From positions 806,001 through 870,000 of the forward strand of contig NZ_JAUCBM010000001.1 in the NCBI RefSeq assembly GCF_030362795.1: a stretch of 64,000 bases of DNA. Reading direction: 5' to 3'. The notes beneath the pieces were generated by a model. The model had not been told where the DNA came from. It saw only the letters and a list, made by a program, of their open reading frames with translations, and did no database searches. The position numbers and the translations under genes are program-made. This document shows, piece after piece, positions 55,153 through 63,762 of this stretch (its first letter is position 1; each line of letters opens with the position of its first letter). The DNA comes from Pseudochrobactrum kiredjianiae (lineage in GTDB: Bacteria; Pseudomonadota; Alphaproteobacteria; Rhizobiales; Rhizobiaceae).

Positions 55153-57395
55153 GCATTCTCCCTGCGGCGTGCTAACCAGAAGATGAGAAATCCAATGAAC
55201 ATAACGCTTAATCCCTGAAGCATATTCAGCATTGCCGGAGTTGCGGTTTGTGGCAGCGGCATGGTGGCTGCCGGAGTGACAGGCGAGGCGGGGCGGTTCT
55301 TGCTTCGAACCACGATCTGCTCTTTGCCCGCATCGGCATGATCGAGCACGCTGCGATCTGCACGAATGCCGAACAGCGTCTCAAAGTCCCAACCGGCTGG
55401 CAGCTGCAAAGGTATGTCTGCACGTGTGAGCGGAACATTCGCCGGACGAGCTGGTGTCTGGTCAACGGCAACAAGGCTCGTCAGACGTGTTACCAGATGA
55501 TGCTCCAGTGCGAGGTTGAGGATACGCGTATCGGCTGCCAGTGCTGTAATCTTGCCGAGTTTCATGTCCACTTCAGCATCGTCGATCTTGCGGCGTGCCC
55601 AAATTTTGGAAATGCCTTCCGCCGGACTGGCTGCATCGAGCGGCAGGGTCACAGTCCATGGGCGGCGTCCGACTGTCCCTTCAATCGTCATCGTACCAGT
55701 TACCTGTTTTGTGCGTGCGGCGAGCACCAATGGTTCGCCCTGATAAAGATCAGGAAGCAGACCCGGTGTCAGACTGATACCCTCTTGCGAGAAACTGGCT
55801 TTTACATTGGTGACGATCGGGCTTTCGAGCTTCTCGAACAGTTCACGCATGCGTTCATTAACTTCTTCCACCGCGCCGATATGGGTGAAGGTGCCGCGGC
55901 CAAGTTCAGAGGCTTTGTTCATCAGATAGGTGTTAGGGGCCGAGCCGATACCAACCATGAAGAGGCGGGAGCGGTCACGACGTGATGCAATGACATCAAG
56001 CATTTGCCGTTCATTGCTGATCTCGCCATCGGTCAGAAACACGATCTGGCGCAAACCATCTTTTTGGTGGCTATCATCAAGAGCTGCGTGCAGTGCCGGC
56101 AGCATTTCTGTTCCGCCAACCGCTTCCAGTGTGGCGACATAGTCGCGGGCATTGGTAATATTGAGCGTTGTGGCAGGGACAGAGTCATCAAAAAACTTGG
56201 TCAGCGTGTCATCAAAACGAATGACATTGAAGCGATCTGTAGGTTTCAGACGGGAGAGGGCATAATCGAGACTGGCTTTGGCTTGCTTGATCGAGGTTCC
56301 ACCCATCGAGCCGGAATTGTCGATGACAAACACGATTTCTCGCGAAAGATTTACAGAGCTTTTGACAAGTGGCGGGGTCACATAGGCCAGCAGGTAATCG
56401 TCATTGCCAACGCGTTCGCGAAACAGACCGACAGTGGGCATTACGGATTCAGCCGCTTGCCATTCAAGGACGAAATCACGATCTGCCGCAGCCTCACCAG
56501 CCAGAGTGATCTTTGATGTTTGCTCATTCTGCTGATCAATCCGGACAGGATGATAAAGGCTTTTAATATCGGTGGCGGGGAACCCGGCTTTGAGATTGAC
56601 GGTAATTGTCACCGGATTGATGCGATCTTCGTCCGGCATCACAAGGGGCGTTTCAATGGCATTATTGTCTGAACCTTGTGTTGGTTTTGTCTTTTGCTGT
56701 CCCCAGCCGCTCTGAATATCCGTTGTTTCAACAATCGGTTCGTTGTTTTCAGGATTATAGCGCGGCGCAACAACGAGCGGCACACGCAGAGAAAAGCGAT
56801 TATCGCTCAGACGAACCGCCTGCTGATATTCAATCTGGATGATGATTTTTTCATTCGGACCAAGATTTGCAACCGCATTGGTAAAAATGTTAGGCCGTTG
56901 TTGTTCAATGAGAGCCGCCTTTTTGCCTTCGCTCTTGGCTTTCTCATAGATCTCACGAGCGGCCTTTTTTTCTTTGATGTCTGCAACGATCACGCGGTCG
57001 CCGACAATCATCTTCAGCGAATAGACGGCACTATCGTCAGGCAACGGAAAGACATAGAGCCCTTCGACCCAGTTATTGGTCGGGTTTTCAAAAACCTGAC
57101 TGAGGCGCGCGCGGGCGGTAGGGCCGTTGACATCAATGTTGAAATCGGTGGCAAGGCGCTGCGCTTCCACATATTGGCCGGCTTCACCGCTTTGCAGAAG
57201 CAGGCTGCCGCTTTGCACGGCATTCGGTGTCAGATAGGCCGGTGTTTCAGCGCGGGCTGAGGCCATGTTGAGCAGTGAAAGAGTAACAGCCAGAATTGGC
57301 AGGATCAGCATATTCACAAACCAGATGAGTTTGCAGAACTGGGAAAGGCTGATGGCCGTTGCGTTATTACGGGAGTGTCTGATGGCGGGCGACAT
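55149..57395 (-). CDS. Sortase target protein: VIT and VWA domains with LPxTA sorting signal
   Basis: A 748-residue exported protein. A signal anchor near 30-55 ends with MASARA. Next are a VIT (inter-alpha-trypsin-like) domain (residues about 65-190) and a VWA domain with the metal-site FVIDNSGSMGG near 345. The C-terminus has sorting signal LPQTA (714-718), a hydrophobic helix and the positive tail ARRRENA. This is the single-substrate layout known for class GN sortases. ATG 57395 is chosen for CAGGAG eight bases upstream; the open frame goes 36 codons further. Function may be adhesion or matrix interaction, as in eukaryotic VIT/VWA proteins, but this is not shown. Confidence 0.9.
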   Translation of the reverse strand: MSPAIRHSRNNATAISLSQFCKLIWFVNMLILPILAVTLSLLNMASARAETPAYLTPNAVQSGSLLLQSGEAGQYVEAQRLATDFNIDVNGPTARARLSQVFENPTNNWVEGLYVFPLPDDSAVYSLKMIVGDRVIVADIKEKKAAREIYEKAKSEGKKAALIEQQRPNIFTNAVANLGPNEKIIIQIEYQQAVRLSDNRFSLRVPLVVAPRYNPENNEPIVETTDIQSGWGQQKTKPTQGSDNNAIETPLVMPDEDRINPVTITVNLKAGFPATDIKSLYHPVRIDQQNEQTSKITLAGEAAADRDFVLEWQAAESVMPTVGLFRERVGNDDYLLAYVTPPLVKSSVNLSREIVFVIDNSGSMGGTSIKQAKASLDYALSRLKPTDRFNVIRFDDTLTKFFDDSVPATTLNITNARDYVATLEAVGGTEMLPALHAALDDSHQKDGLRQIVFLTDGEISNERQMLDVIASRRDRSRLFMVGIGSAPNTYLMNKASELGRGTFTHIGAVEEVNERMRELFEKLESPIVTNVKASFSQEGISLTPGLLPDLYQGEPLVLAARTKQVTGTMTIEGTVGRRPWTVTLPLDAASPAEGISKIWARRKIDDAEVDMKLGKITALAADTRILNLALEHHLVTRLTSLVAVDQTPARPANVPLTRADIPLQLPAGWDFETLFGIRADRSVLDHADAGKEQIVVRSKNRPASPVTPAATMPLPQTATPAMLNMLQGLSVMFIGFLIFWLARRRENA

Positions 57396-57562
57396 GATGT
57401 TGCTCCTGTATCTGTCGGATAATTGGAGACAATTTCGCCGGAATGCCGGTTTGCTGCCAGCGTAAGCTTTGCCAAGTTTTGTCCGTAGTTTGCCGCAAGC
57501 CACCTTGCAGGCACCGCTTATGTGTGGAATTGTGAAGGAAAGTACGGTTTCAGGAAGTTTTT

Positions 57563-58327
57563 ATGTCTCAACACGATGCGGTTTTGTCCGATCAATTGAA
57601 TTTCCGCGTCGCTGAACGTGTGCGCGAGGAGATCGCGCGCCGCAGGATTTCCCGCCAGCATCTGGCAGATGAGGCACGTATCAGCCTCTCGACACTTGAA
57701 AAAGCACTGTCAGGGCATCGGCCTTTTACACTCGCTACCATTATCAGGCTTGAGCAGGCTATGGGGTTTGAACTGCGCGATCAAACGGAGACAGAAAAGC
57801 CGAAGCCTGCCGCTTCCAGCGGACATGCGGCGGAAGAGCTTGGTTCTTATTCGCGCGCTGCCGTTTCGTGGCTGGAAGGGACATTCATAACGCTTCGCCC
57901 TTCTTTCGGTAATCACGGTGATATTTTTGCTTACTGCACGGACATTGTCTGGGACTCTGAGAACACGCATCTCAAATTCGAAGAACGTGAGCGTACCGAT
58001 GCATCCTTTTCACAGCGTGGTTGTGTTTCTGTCCCGCATCTCTCGGGGCATGTCTATCTGGTGACCAATACGTCTGGCCAGTACCGGATGGCGGTTCTTT
58101 CGCGTCCGAGTATTGCTGGTGAAATGTATGGCATTCTGACGACCCTACGTGCAGGGCAGGGTGCACAACTGACGCCGGTATCAGTGCCTTTGGTGCTTGT
58201 TCCGATGAAGGTTTTTGAAGTGCCGGTTTTTGGACGTATCACACCCACAGATCAGGCCTATGAGCAATATTCGCGTTTGCTCAACAAAACGACTAGCGAT
58301 GGCTATGCCAGTTTTGTGACGCCATAA
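57563..58327 (+). CDS. Helix-turn-helix (XRE-like) regulator with unknown sensor domain
   Basis: A 254-residue protein. Residues about 15-70 form a lambda-repressor-like HTH (RISRQHLADEARISLSTLEKALSGHRPFTLATIIRLEQAM). Residues 95-254 form a conserved-looking but unrecognised domain (YSRAAVSWLEGTFITLRPSF...GQYRMAVLSRPSI). It is divergent from the sortase operon, with 167 bases between starts, and is a good candidate for its regulator. The gene ends just left of the integrated element; its C-terminus looks complete. Confidence 0.78.
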   Translation: MSQHDAVLSDQLNFRVAERVREEIARRRISRQHLADEARISLSTLEKALSGHRPFTLATIIRLEQAMGFELRDQTETEKPKPAASSGHAAEELGSYSRAAVSWLEGTFITLRPSFGNHGDIFAYCTDIVWDSENTHLKFEERERTDASFSQRGCVSVPHLSGHVYLVTNTSGQYRMAVLSRPSIAGEMYGILTTLRAGQGAQLTPVSVPLVLVPMKVFEVPVFGRITPTDQAYEQYSRLLNKTTSDGYASFVTP

Positions 58328-58523
58328 TTCAAGTCGAAGTGGCTTCGCATTTTATGGTGCCGCTTACGGGCAACTAATTGTAATATCAAGATAAATCAGC
58401 TTGTATCACCTGTTATCAATTGCCACATACTGCCGGATGGTTCTTGTTTCGTTCGGAATCATGGCCTATCATTAAATCTCATACAATCGCACCTTAAAAG
58501 GTGGATTGAGGGGTGGATTGAAA

Positions 58524-59717
58524 ATGGCTCGTGGGTTGAACAAATTAAGCGCCCTTGCTGTGAAAAATGCCCCCGCTGGCAAATATGCTGACGGGGGCGG
58601 TCTGTGGCTTCACAAGCGAGATGATGGTGGGGCGCAATGGGTGCTGCGTATCACTATTCATGGTAGGCGCAGAGAAATGGGGCTTGGCTCTGTTTCCGTT
58701 GTCTCCTTAAAGGAGGCTAGGGAAGCGGCTGACCGATATCGGGCGCTAGTACGCGATAACATTGATCCTATTAAAGATAGAGAGCGCCAAAAAAGAGAGG
58801 CAGCCCGTAATCTGCATTTCTTAAGTGATATCGCTCTTGATGCTTTTGAAAGTCGCAAAGCCGAACTTAAAGGAGACGGAAAGGCTGGGCGTTGGTTCAG
58901 CCCGCTGGAGCTTCATATCATGCCGAAGCTGGGCAAGATGCCTGTGGCTGAATTGGATCAAAAGGACATACGTGATGTTTTAGCTCCTATTTGGCATGAT
59001 AAGGCTGAAACTGCACGTAAAGCACTGAACCGTCTTAGCATTTGCTTAAAACACGCCGCAGCACTCGGTCTTGAAGTTGATCTGCAGGCTACAGAGAAAG
59101 CCCGTGCTCTTCTCGGAAAGCAACGGCATAAGGCTCAGAACATTCCTGCAATGCCTTGGCTAGAAGTTCCGGCCTTCTATTCAGGGCTATCTGACGGATC
59201 AGTTACACACCTTGCTTTGCGCTTACTTATTCTGACCGGTGTTCGCTCGAGGCCACTCCGTCATATACGAGAGGAACAAATAGACGGTGATATCTGGACA
59301 ATCCCCGCTGATGATATGAAAGGCCGCAAAGATGCCACAAGTGATTTCCGCGTTCCATTATCGCCGGAAGCAATGAGCGTTATTGAGCAAGCCCGCAACC
59401 ATGCCCGTGACGGTTATTTATTCCCGAGTATTCGCAAGGGCGTAATATCAGACATGACAATGGCAATGTTCATGTCACGGGCAGGATTAGAAGCGCGTCC
59501 ACACGGCTTCCGCTCAAGTCTGCGGGACTGGATCGCAGAAGCAACCGAAACGCCCCATGATATTGCAGAGACTGTTTTAGGGCATGTCGTCGGGGGCTCT
59601 GTAGAGCGTGCATATCGCAGAACAGATTTTATTGAACAGCGGCGTAATCTGATGGTTCGCTGGTCGCAACATGTCACAGGCCAAAATGGGCAGGTCGTAA
59701 AAATGGTGAAGGGTTAA
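58524..59717 (+). CDS. Tyrosine-type (P4-like) integrase
   Basis: A 397-residue recombinase. The N-terminal arm-binding DUF4102 domain begins LNKLSALAVKNAPAGKYADGGGLWL. The catalytic domain has the first Arg in LTGVRSRPLRH, the HxxR box HGFRSSLRDW, the later His in LGHVVGGS and the nucleophile Tyr in AYRRTDF, so it looks active. ATG 58524 is chosen since GGATTGAGGGG lies upstream; the open frame starts six codons earlier. It usually sits next to attL. It probably excises together with the AlpA-like protein at 60770. Confidence 0.92.
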   Translation: MARGLNKLSALAVKNAPAGKYADGGGLWLHKRDDGGAQWVLRITIHGRRREMGLGSVSVVSLKEAREAADRYRALVRDNIDPIKDRERQKREAARNLHFLSDIALDAFESRKAELKGDGKAGRWFSPLELHIMPKLGKMPVAELDQKDIRDVLAPIWHDKAETARKALNRLSICLKHAAALGLEVDLQATEKARALLGKQRHKAQNIPAMPWLEVPAFYSGLSDGSVTHLALRLLILTGVRSRPLRHIREEQIDGDIWTIPADDMKGRKDATSDFRVPLSPEAMSVIEQARNHARDGYLFPSIRKGVISDMTMAMFMSRAGLEARPHGFRSSLRDWIAEATETPHDIAETVLGHVVGGSVERAYRRTDFIEQRRNLMVRWSQHVTGQNGQVVKMVKG

Positions 59718-59719
59718 AT

Positions 59720-60673
59720 ATGCTTGCTATTGATGGCTATGGCTCATTGTATCGGTTTTATTTAGCTGCAAAGAAGGCAATACAAGACCGCGTCCCGCTG
59801 CCATATAGTTTTAGCGAAGAACCTCAGCCGGAAGTATTTTCATGGGATGCGTACCGTGAGAATGTAGATGTCGCGGCAAAATATCTGGTGCGGAATGTGC
59901 TTTCGGACAGAATAAACAAAGGTGATACGTTTCCTTGCATATTAAATAAAGATGGCACACTCATTACATTATCAACATTCTTACTCACAGTGACTGAAGG
60001 GTTTGCGCTCGAAAATTCAGCATTTTTAGACGCCAAAGATAAGGCGAAGGCTGATGGCTTGGTGCTTGATGGAGAGTACATCTTTGGTCTAAAATCACTC
60101 ACCTCTGATTATTGGCATGCCCCCTTCATTTCAGAGCGAATATTTACTGATAGTTCTTTGGTTCTCGATGATGTTCTCTATCCTTATGGTAGGGGGATGC
60201 CGTTAATCGATTGGCGTAGCGGCACCGTATCTCTCAAAAGGTTAAGAGCTTTGCATGAGGCGATTGAAGCTATGCGTATCTCTACGTCTGCTTTTGAAAA
60301 AGCTGGTATTCAAGTGGATCAATTTGATGCCAGAGAAATTATTGACGCATACGATGAATCTGACGCGCCCAATCTATTGAATATGCTCGCCCCCTACGAT
60401 GGTTGCACGATTGTCGCTCCGATTGAATGGATTGGTGAACTGAATGGCAGCGAGGAGGAGGCGCTAAATGAGCCTGCTGATAACCTATTCTCTGGGGCTC
60501 CAAAATCTGCAATCCTTTCTCTCTTAAAGGCGCAGCCAACACTCACGAAATCGGGAGTAAAGGCGAAACTGTTCCCCAAAACATCTACGCGCCGCTTTAA
60601 TATGCATTGGCAGCAAGCCGCAGAGGAAAACCCCGCACTTGCTAAACCTGGACGGCGTAAAGAGAAATCATAA
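59720..60673 (+). CDS. Unrecognised 317-residue protein in the integrated element
   Basis: The gene begins two bases after the integrase stop. I recognise no domain. Features visible: an N-terminal segment with aromatic residues (IDGYGSLYRFYLAAKKAIQ), a conserved-looking middle (WRSGTVSLKRLRALHEAIEAM), an acidic stretch (EIIDAYDESDAP), and a basic C-terminal tail (KPGRRKEKS) after a possible DNA-binding helix (TKSGVKAKLFPKTSTRRFNMHWQQA). Composition is more AT-rich than the integrase. It may be integrase-coupled cargo or an accessory DNA-binding protein. Confidence 0.7.
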   Translation: MLAIDGYGSLYRFYLAAKKAIQDRVPLPYSFSEEPQPEVFSWDAYRENVDVAAKYLVRNVLSDRINKGDTFPCILNKDGTLITLSTFLLTVTEGFALENSAFLDAKDKAKADGLVLDGEYIFGLKSLTSDYWHAPFISERIFTDSSLVLDDVLYPYGRGMPLIDWRSGTVSLKRLRALHEAIEAMRISTSAFEKAGIQVDQFDAREIIDAYDESDAPNLLNMLAPYDGCTIVAPIEWIGELNGSEEEALNEPADNLFSGAPKSAILSLLKAQPTLTKSGVKAKLFPKTSTRRFNMHWQQAAEENPALAKPGRRKEKS

Positions 60674-60769
60674 CGCCGTATCGATACGCTTTTAATTTCG
60701 TGCAGACTATTTGTTTCTTTTTTGTTCACTCATGTTTCAGCCCATATCAACAAATATCGAGGCTGATTG

Positions 60770-60964
60770 ATGAATATCACTGACACTCTTTTGACTGCAC
60801 GTGAAGGCGCTCAAGTCCTGCAGGTGAGCATCCCAACATTTTGGCGACGCGTGGCTGATGGCACCGTGCCAAAGCCCGTGAAAATCGGGGCGCTGTCTCG
60901 CTGGCCGCGCTCTGAAATCATGGCTGTGATTGAAGCCGCAAAAGCTCAACGCTCTGCAGCATAA
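60770..60964 (+). CDS. AlpA-like excisionase / MerR-type HTH protein
   Basis: A 64-residue protein with one helix-turn-helix (TLLTAREGAQVLQVSIPTF then WRRVADGTVPKPVKIG and RWPRSEI), the AlpA/excisionase pattern. It probably bends DNA to favour integrase-driven excision. ATG 60770 has GAGG seven bases upstream; a TTG one codon earlier is possible. Confidence 0.85.
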   Translation: MNITDTLLTAREGAQVLQVSIPTFWRRVADGTVPKPVKIGALSRWPRSEIMAVIEAAKAQRSAA

Positions 60965-60997
60965 ACAAACGACCCCGCCATTATGGACGGGGCCGAG
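60965..60997. terminator. Hairpin after the excisionase gene
   Basis: CCCCG(C)C and G(GA)CGGGG around 60970-60990 form a short GC-rich stem (gaccccgccattatggacgg). No T-run follows; it may insulate the replication genes. Confidence 0.4.
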
Positions 60998-61058
60998 GGT
61001 AATCTATCTCACGCATAGACTATAACCCCACCCGTCCTCTGTTGAAAGAGGATTTCCC

Positions 61059-61373
61059 ATGTCTGATAAAAATAAGCCTTGGAAGGCCGCAAGCTATACC
61101 GTGAGCCATAATGAGGCTGAGCCGTTCAATGTGAGCGTAAAAGGCCGTGAGCGCTGGACGCTGGAATGTCTTATCGCTGCTGGTTCAAAAGGCTGCACAC
61201 CGATTGATAATCCTGCCCCGCGCTGGTCTGCCTATGTCTTTGATCTGCGTAAAGTTGGTATTCAGATTGAAACTGTGACCGAGCAGCATGGCGGCCAGTT
61301 CAAGGGCAATCATGCGCGCTATGTCCTGCGCTCCAAGGTTTCACGGGTAGAGACAGAAGCGAGCGCTGCATGA
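61059..61373 (+). CDS. Winged-helix domain protein of the integrated element
   Basis: A 104-residue protein that resembles small winged-helix proteins found beside primase-like genes in alphaproteobacterial prophages and elements (RWTLECLIAAGSKGCTPIDNPAPRW...VFDLRKVGIQIETVTE). It could help start element replication or control copy number. It overlaps the next gene by four bases (ATGA), so the three following genes form one coupled unit. Confidence 0.65.
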   Translation: MSDKNKPWKAASYTVSHNEAEPFNVSVKGRERWTLECLIAAGSKGCTPIDNPAPRWSAYVFDLRKVGIQIETVTEQHGGQFKGNHARYVLRSKVSRVETEASAA

Positions 61374-62257
61374 AGACCAGCGCCCGAACAATTACAAAGG
61401 CACTGAACGGGCATTGGCATGGCCGCTATGGTTTGTGCCTTTGTCCTGCACACGCCAATACCAAAAGCCCCGCCCTGAGTGTTTCAGATGGTTTTGACGG
61501 ACGGCTGTTGCTGCGCTGTCATGCCGGTTGTGACTTCCTGTCCATATTGGACGCTCTGAAAGGTCTGGGGCTGATTGAAGGCTCCGGCCATTATGCTCCG
61601 CCTTCCTTTGAGGAAATGGAAGCTCATAGGCTCAAGGAACTGGACAAAGCGAGGAAACAGGAAGCAAGGGCGCTTGAATGCTGGAATGTAGCTAAGCTTA
61701 TTCATGGTACTCTGGCAGACACTTATCTGCGTTCCCGTGGCATAACTGCCCCCATTGGGCAGTGCTTGAGATTTCATGGCTCGTGCTGGCACCCGACCGG
61801 CCAACAGCTACCGGCTATGGTGGCGCTGGTCGAAGGCGCGGAACGTCTGGCAATCCACCGGACATATTTATGCGCTGACGGCATGGGCAAGGCTTTCGTT
61901 GAACCTGCCAAGGCCATGCTCGGTTCTGTTGCTGGTGGTGCTGTGCGGCTCTCTGATGGTGCTGACAAGCTGATTGTGTGTGAAGGCATAGAAACCGGCT
62001 TATCACTTCTCTCCGGCCTTGTGTGCGGTTCTGTGTCGGTCTGGGCGGCTTTATCAACCAGCGGCATGAAAGCTCTGACCTTGCCGGACAAGCCTGCATT
62101 GCTAACCATTGCAACCGATGGCGATGAAGCCGGACGTCAGGCCGGTCATGCGCTTGCTGAGCGTGCCTCTGCCGTTGGCTGGGAGGTTTCAATGCTTCCT
62201 GCGCCTGATGGCCGCGACTGGAACGATATTCTCATGATGAAAGGGGCTGCTGCATGA
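61370..62257 (+). CDS. CHC2-type zinc-finger/Toprim primase-like protein
   Basis: A 295-residue protein. The N-terminus has a zinc-ribbon (CLCPAHANTKSPALSVSDG...LRCHAGCD). The C-terminal Toprim domain carries the catalytic Glu in IVCEGIETGLSLLSGL and the paired Asp residues in TIATDGDEAGR, with RDWNDILM following. It probably primes element DNA synthesis with the downstream DUF3987 protein. Starts and ends in ATGA overlaps. Confidence 0.83.
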   Translation: MKTSARTITKALNGHWHGRYGLCLCPAHANTKSPALSVSDGFDGRLLLRCHAGCDFLSILDALKGLGLIEGSGHYAPPSFEEMEAHRLKELDKARKQEARALECWNVAKLIHGTLADTYLRSRGITAPIGQCLRFHGSCWHPTGQQLPAMVALVEGAERLAIHRTYLCADGMGKAFVEPAKAMLGSVAGGAVRLSDGADKLIVCEGIETGLSLLSGLVCGSVSVWAALSTSGMKALTLPDKPALLTIATDGDEAGRQAGHALAERASAVGWEVSMLPAPDGRDWNDILMMKGAAA

Positions 62258-63762
62258 ACGCGCCCGAACCTATTCCGTTTAAACCGGACTGGCCTGCGCC
62301 TGATATGCGCTATTTACGCTCTGAACTGCCGGAACCGCCCAACCTGCCGCTTGAGGATGTGTTTTCGCCGCGCTGGTCGTCATGGATACGCGCCGCGGCT
62401 GAGGCGAAAGCGGCACCACCGGATTATGTCATGGCTGGCGCTTTGTCTGTTTGTGGCGCTCTTATCGGTAATAGCCGCTGGCCGTCCCCGTGGCAGGGCT
62501 GGACAGAGCCTCCTGTTTTATGGGCTGTGGCTATCGGCAATCCGTCAATGAATAAATCCCCTGGACTGGACGCTGTTCTTAATCCACTGAAAAAGGTGGA
62601 GCGGGCTTTGCGTGAGCAGGTACAAGGCGAGGTCACCGAATGGAGGGCAAGAGCCGAGGTTGCAAAGCTGGCAGAAAGTGCTTGGAAGGAAGCGGTAAAG
62701 GCAGCAATCAAATCCGGGGATGCTGTCCCGTCACGCCCAGCCAGTGCCAACGCCGGTAAAGAGCCGATTATGCCGCGTCTGGCCGTCACTGATACCACCG
62801 TTGAGAAACTGGCAGTGATTGCCTCTGTGCAGCCTCGTGGGGCGTTATTGGCGCGTGATGAGCTTGCTGGATGGCTGCAAGGTATGTCGCGCTATTCCGG
62901 TGGTGGATCCGACCGGCCTTTCTGGTTAGAGGCGTATGGCGGTCGCAGCTATTCAGTGGAACGCATGGGGCGCGACCCAGTTTATGTTGACCGGCTCTCT
63001 GTTGGTGTTCTTGGCGGTATTCAGCCGGATCGGTTGCGCTCTTTGCTCATGAAAACTGATGATGATGGCTTATTGGCGCGTTTCCTGCCGGTATGGCCTA
63101 ATCCTGCGCCGGTTAAACGCCCTGATTTGTCCTATGATGAAAGCTTTATGGAAAATATCATTCATCGGCTTTTGTCGTTGCATATGCATGCCGATGAAAA
63201 CGGCACTGTCCGGCCTTGGATAATCTCATTCTCGGAGGATAGCCGAGTCTTGCTGGATAGCTTTCGTGAAACAGCAAGAGGCTGGGAGAACGGTGCTGAG
63301 GGGCTACTGCTTTCATTCATCGGGAAACTGGCGGGGCTTGCTGTCCGGCTGTCTCTGGTGCTGGGACTAATGGAGTGGGCATCTGGCGAAGCTGAGGAGC
63401 CGCAGGAAATTGCTGTTCATCATTTCGGGCGCGCTGCTCATATGGTCGAAAGCTACCTGCTGCCAATGGCACGGCGGGCTTATGCTGATGCATCTGCGCC
63501 AAAAGCCGAGCGGGCAGCTAGGCGGCTTGTGAAGCTGATAAAGGAAAAGGGATGGCGGCAATTTACTGCGCGTGAGGTTTTGCGTGCTGAGCGTACAGGG
63601 CTGTCCAATTCCGACGACCTTAACCCAGCACTCAATGCCTTGCAGGAGGCAGATATTATTCGGCCTGTTTCCACGTCCAGTGGTTCGCAAGGTGGTAGAG
63701 CGCAACGGCTATTTACGGTCAATCCGGCAGTGTTTCGAGGCAATCATGACAAAGTGGCTTGA
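62254..63762 (+). CDS. DUF3987 (YfjI-like) replication-associated ATPase
   Basis: A 502-residue protein of the DUF3987 family, found beside Toprim primases in phages and elements. A P-loop-like GNPSMNKS is near residue 98. The middle has ARDELAGWLQGMSRYSGG and the GVLGGIQPDRLRSLL segment typical of the family. The C-terminal third resembles a winged-helix region (WRQFTAREVLRAERTG). It is thought to act as a helicase-like replication factor. It overlaps both neighbours. Confidence 0.8.
   Translation: MNAPEPIPFKPDWPAPDMRYLRSELPEPPNLPLEDVFSPRWSSWIRAAAEAKAAPPDYVMAGALSVCGALIGNSRWPSPWQGWTEPPVLWAVAIGNPSMNKSPGLDAVLNPLKKVERALREQVQGEVTEWRARAEVAKLAESAWKEAVKAAIKSGDAVPSRPASANAGKEPIMPRLAVTDTTVEKLAVIASVQPRGALLARDELAGWLQGMSRYSGGGSDRPFWLEAYGGRSYSVERMGRDPVYVDRLSVGVLGGIQPDRLRSLLMKTDDDGLLARFLPVWPNPAPVKRPDLSYDESFMENIIHRLLSLHMHADENGTVRPWIISFSEDSRVLLDSFRETARGWENGAEGLLLSFIGKLAGLAVRLSLVLGLMEWASGEAEEPQEIAVHHFGRAAHMVESYLLPMARRAYADASAPKAERAARRLVKLIKEKGWRQFTAREVLRAERTGLSNSDDLNPALNALQEADIIRPVSTSSGSQGGRAQRLFTVNPAVFRGNHDKVA

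Noticed and set aside
58328-58523. tRNA gene as integration target
   Set aside because: No cloverleaf or CCA-type 3' end could be made from these bases by eye.
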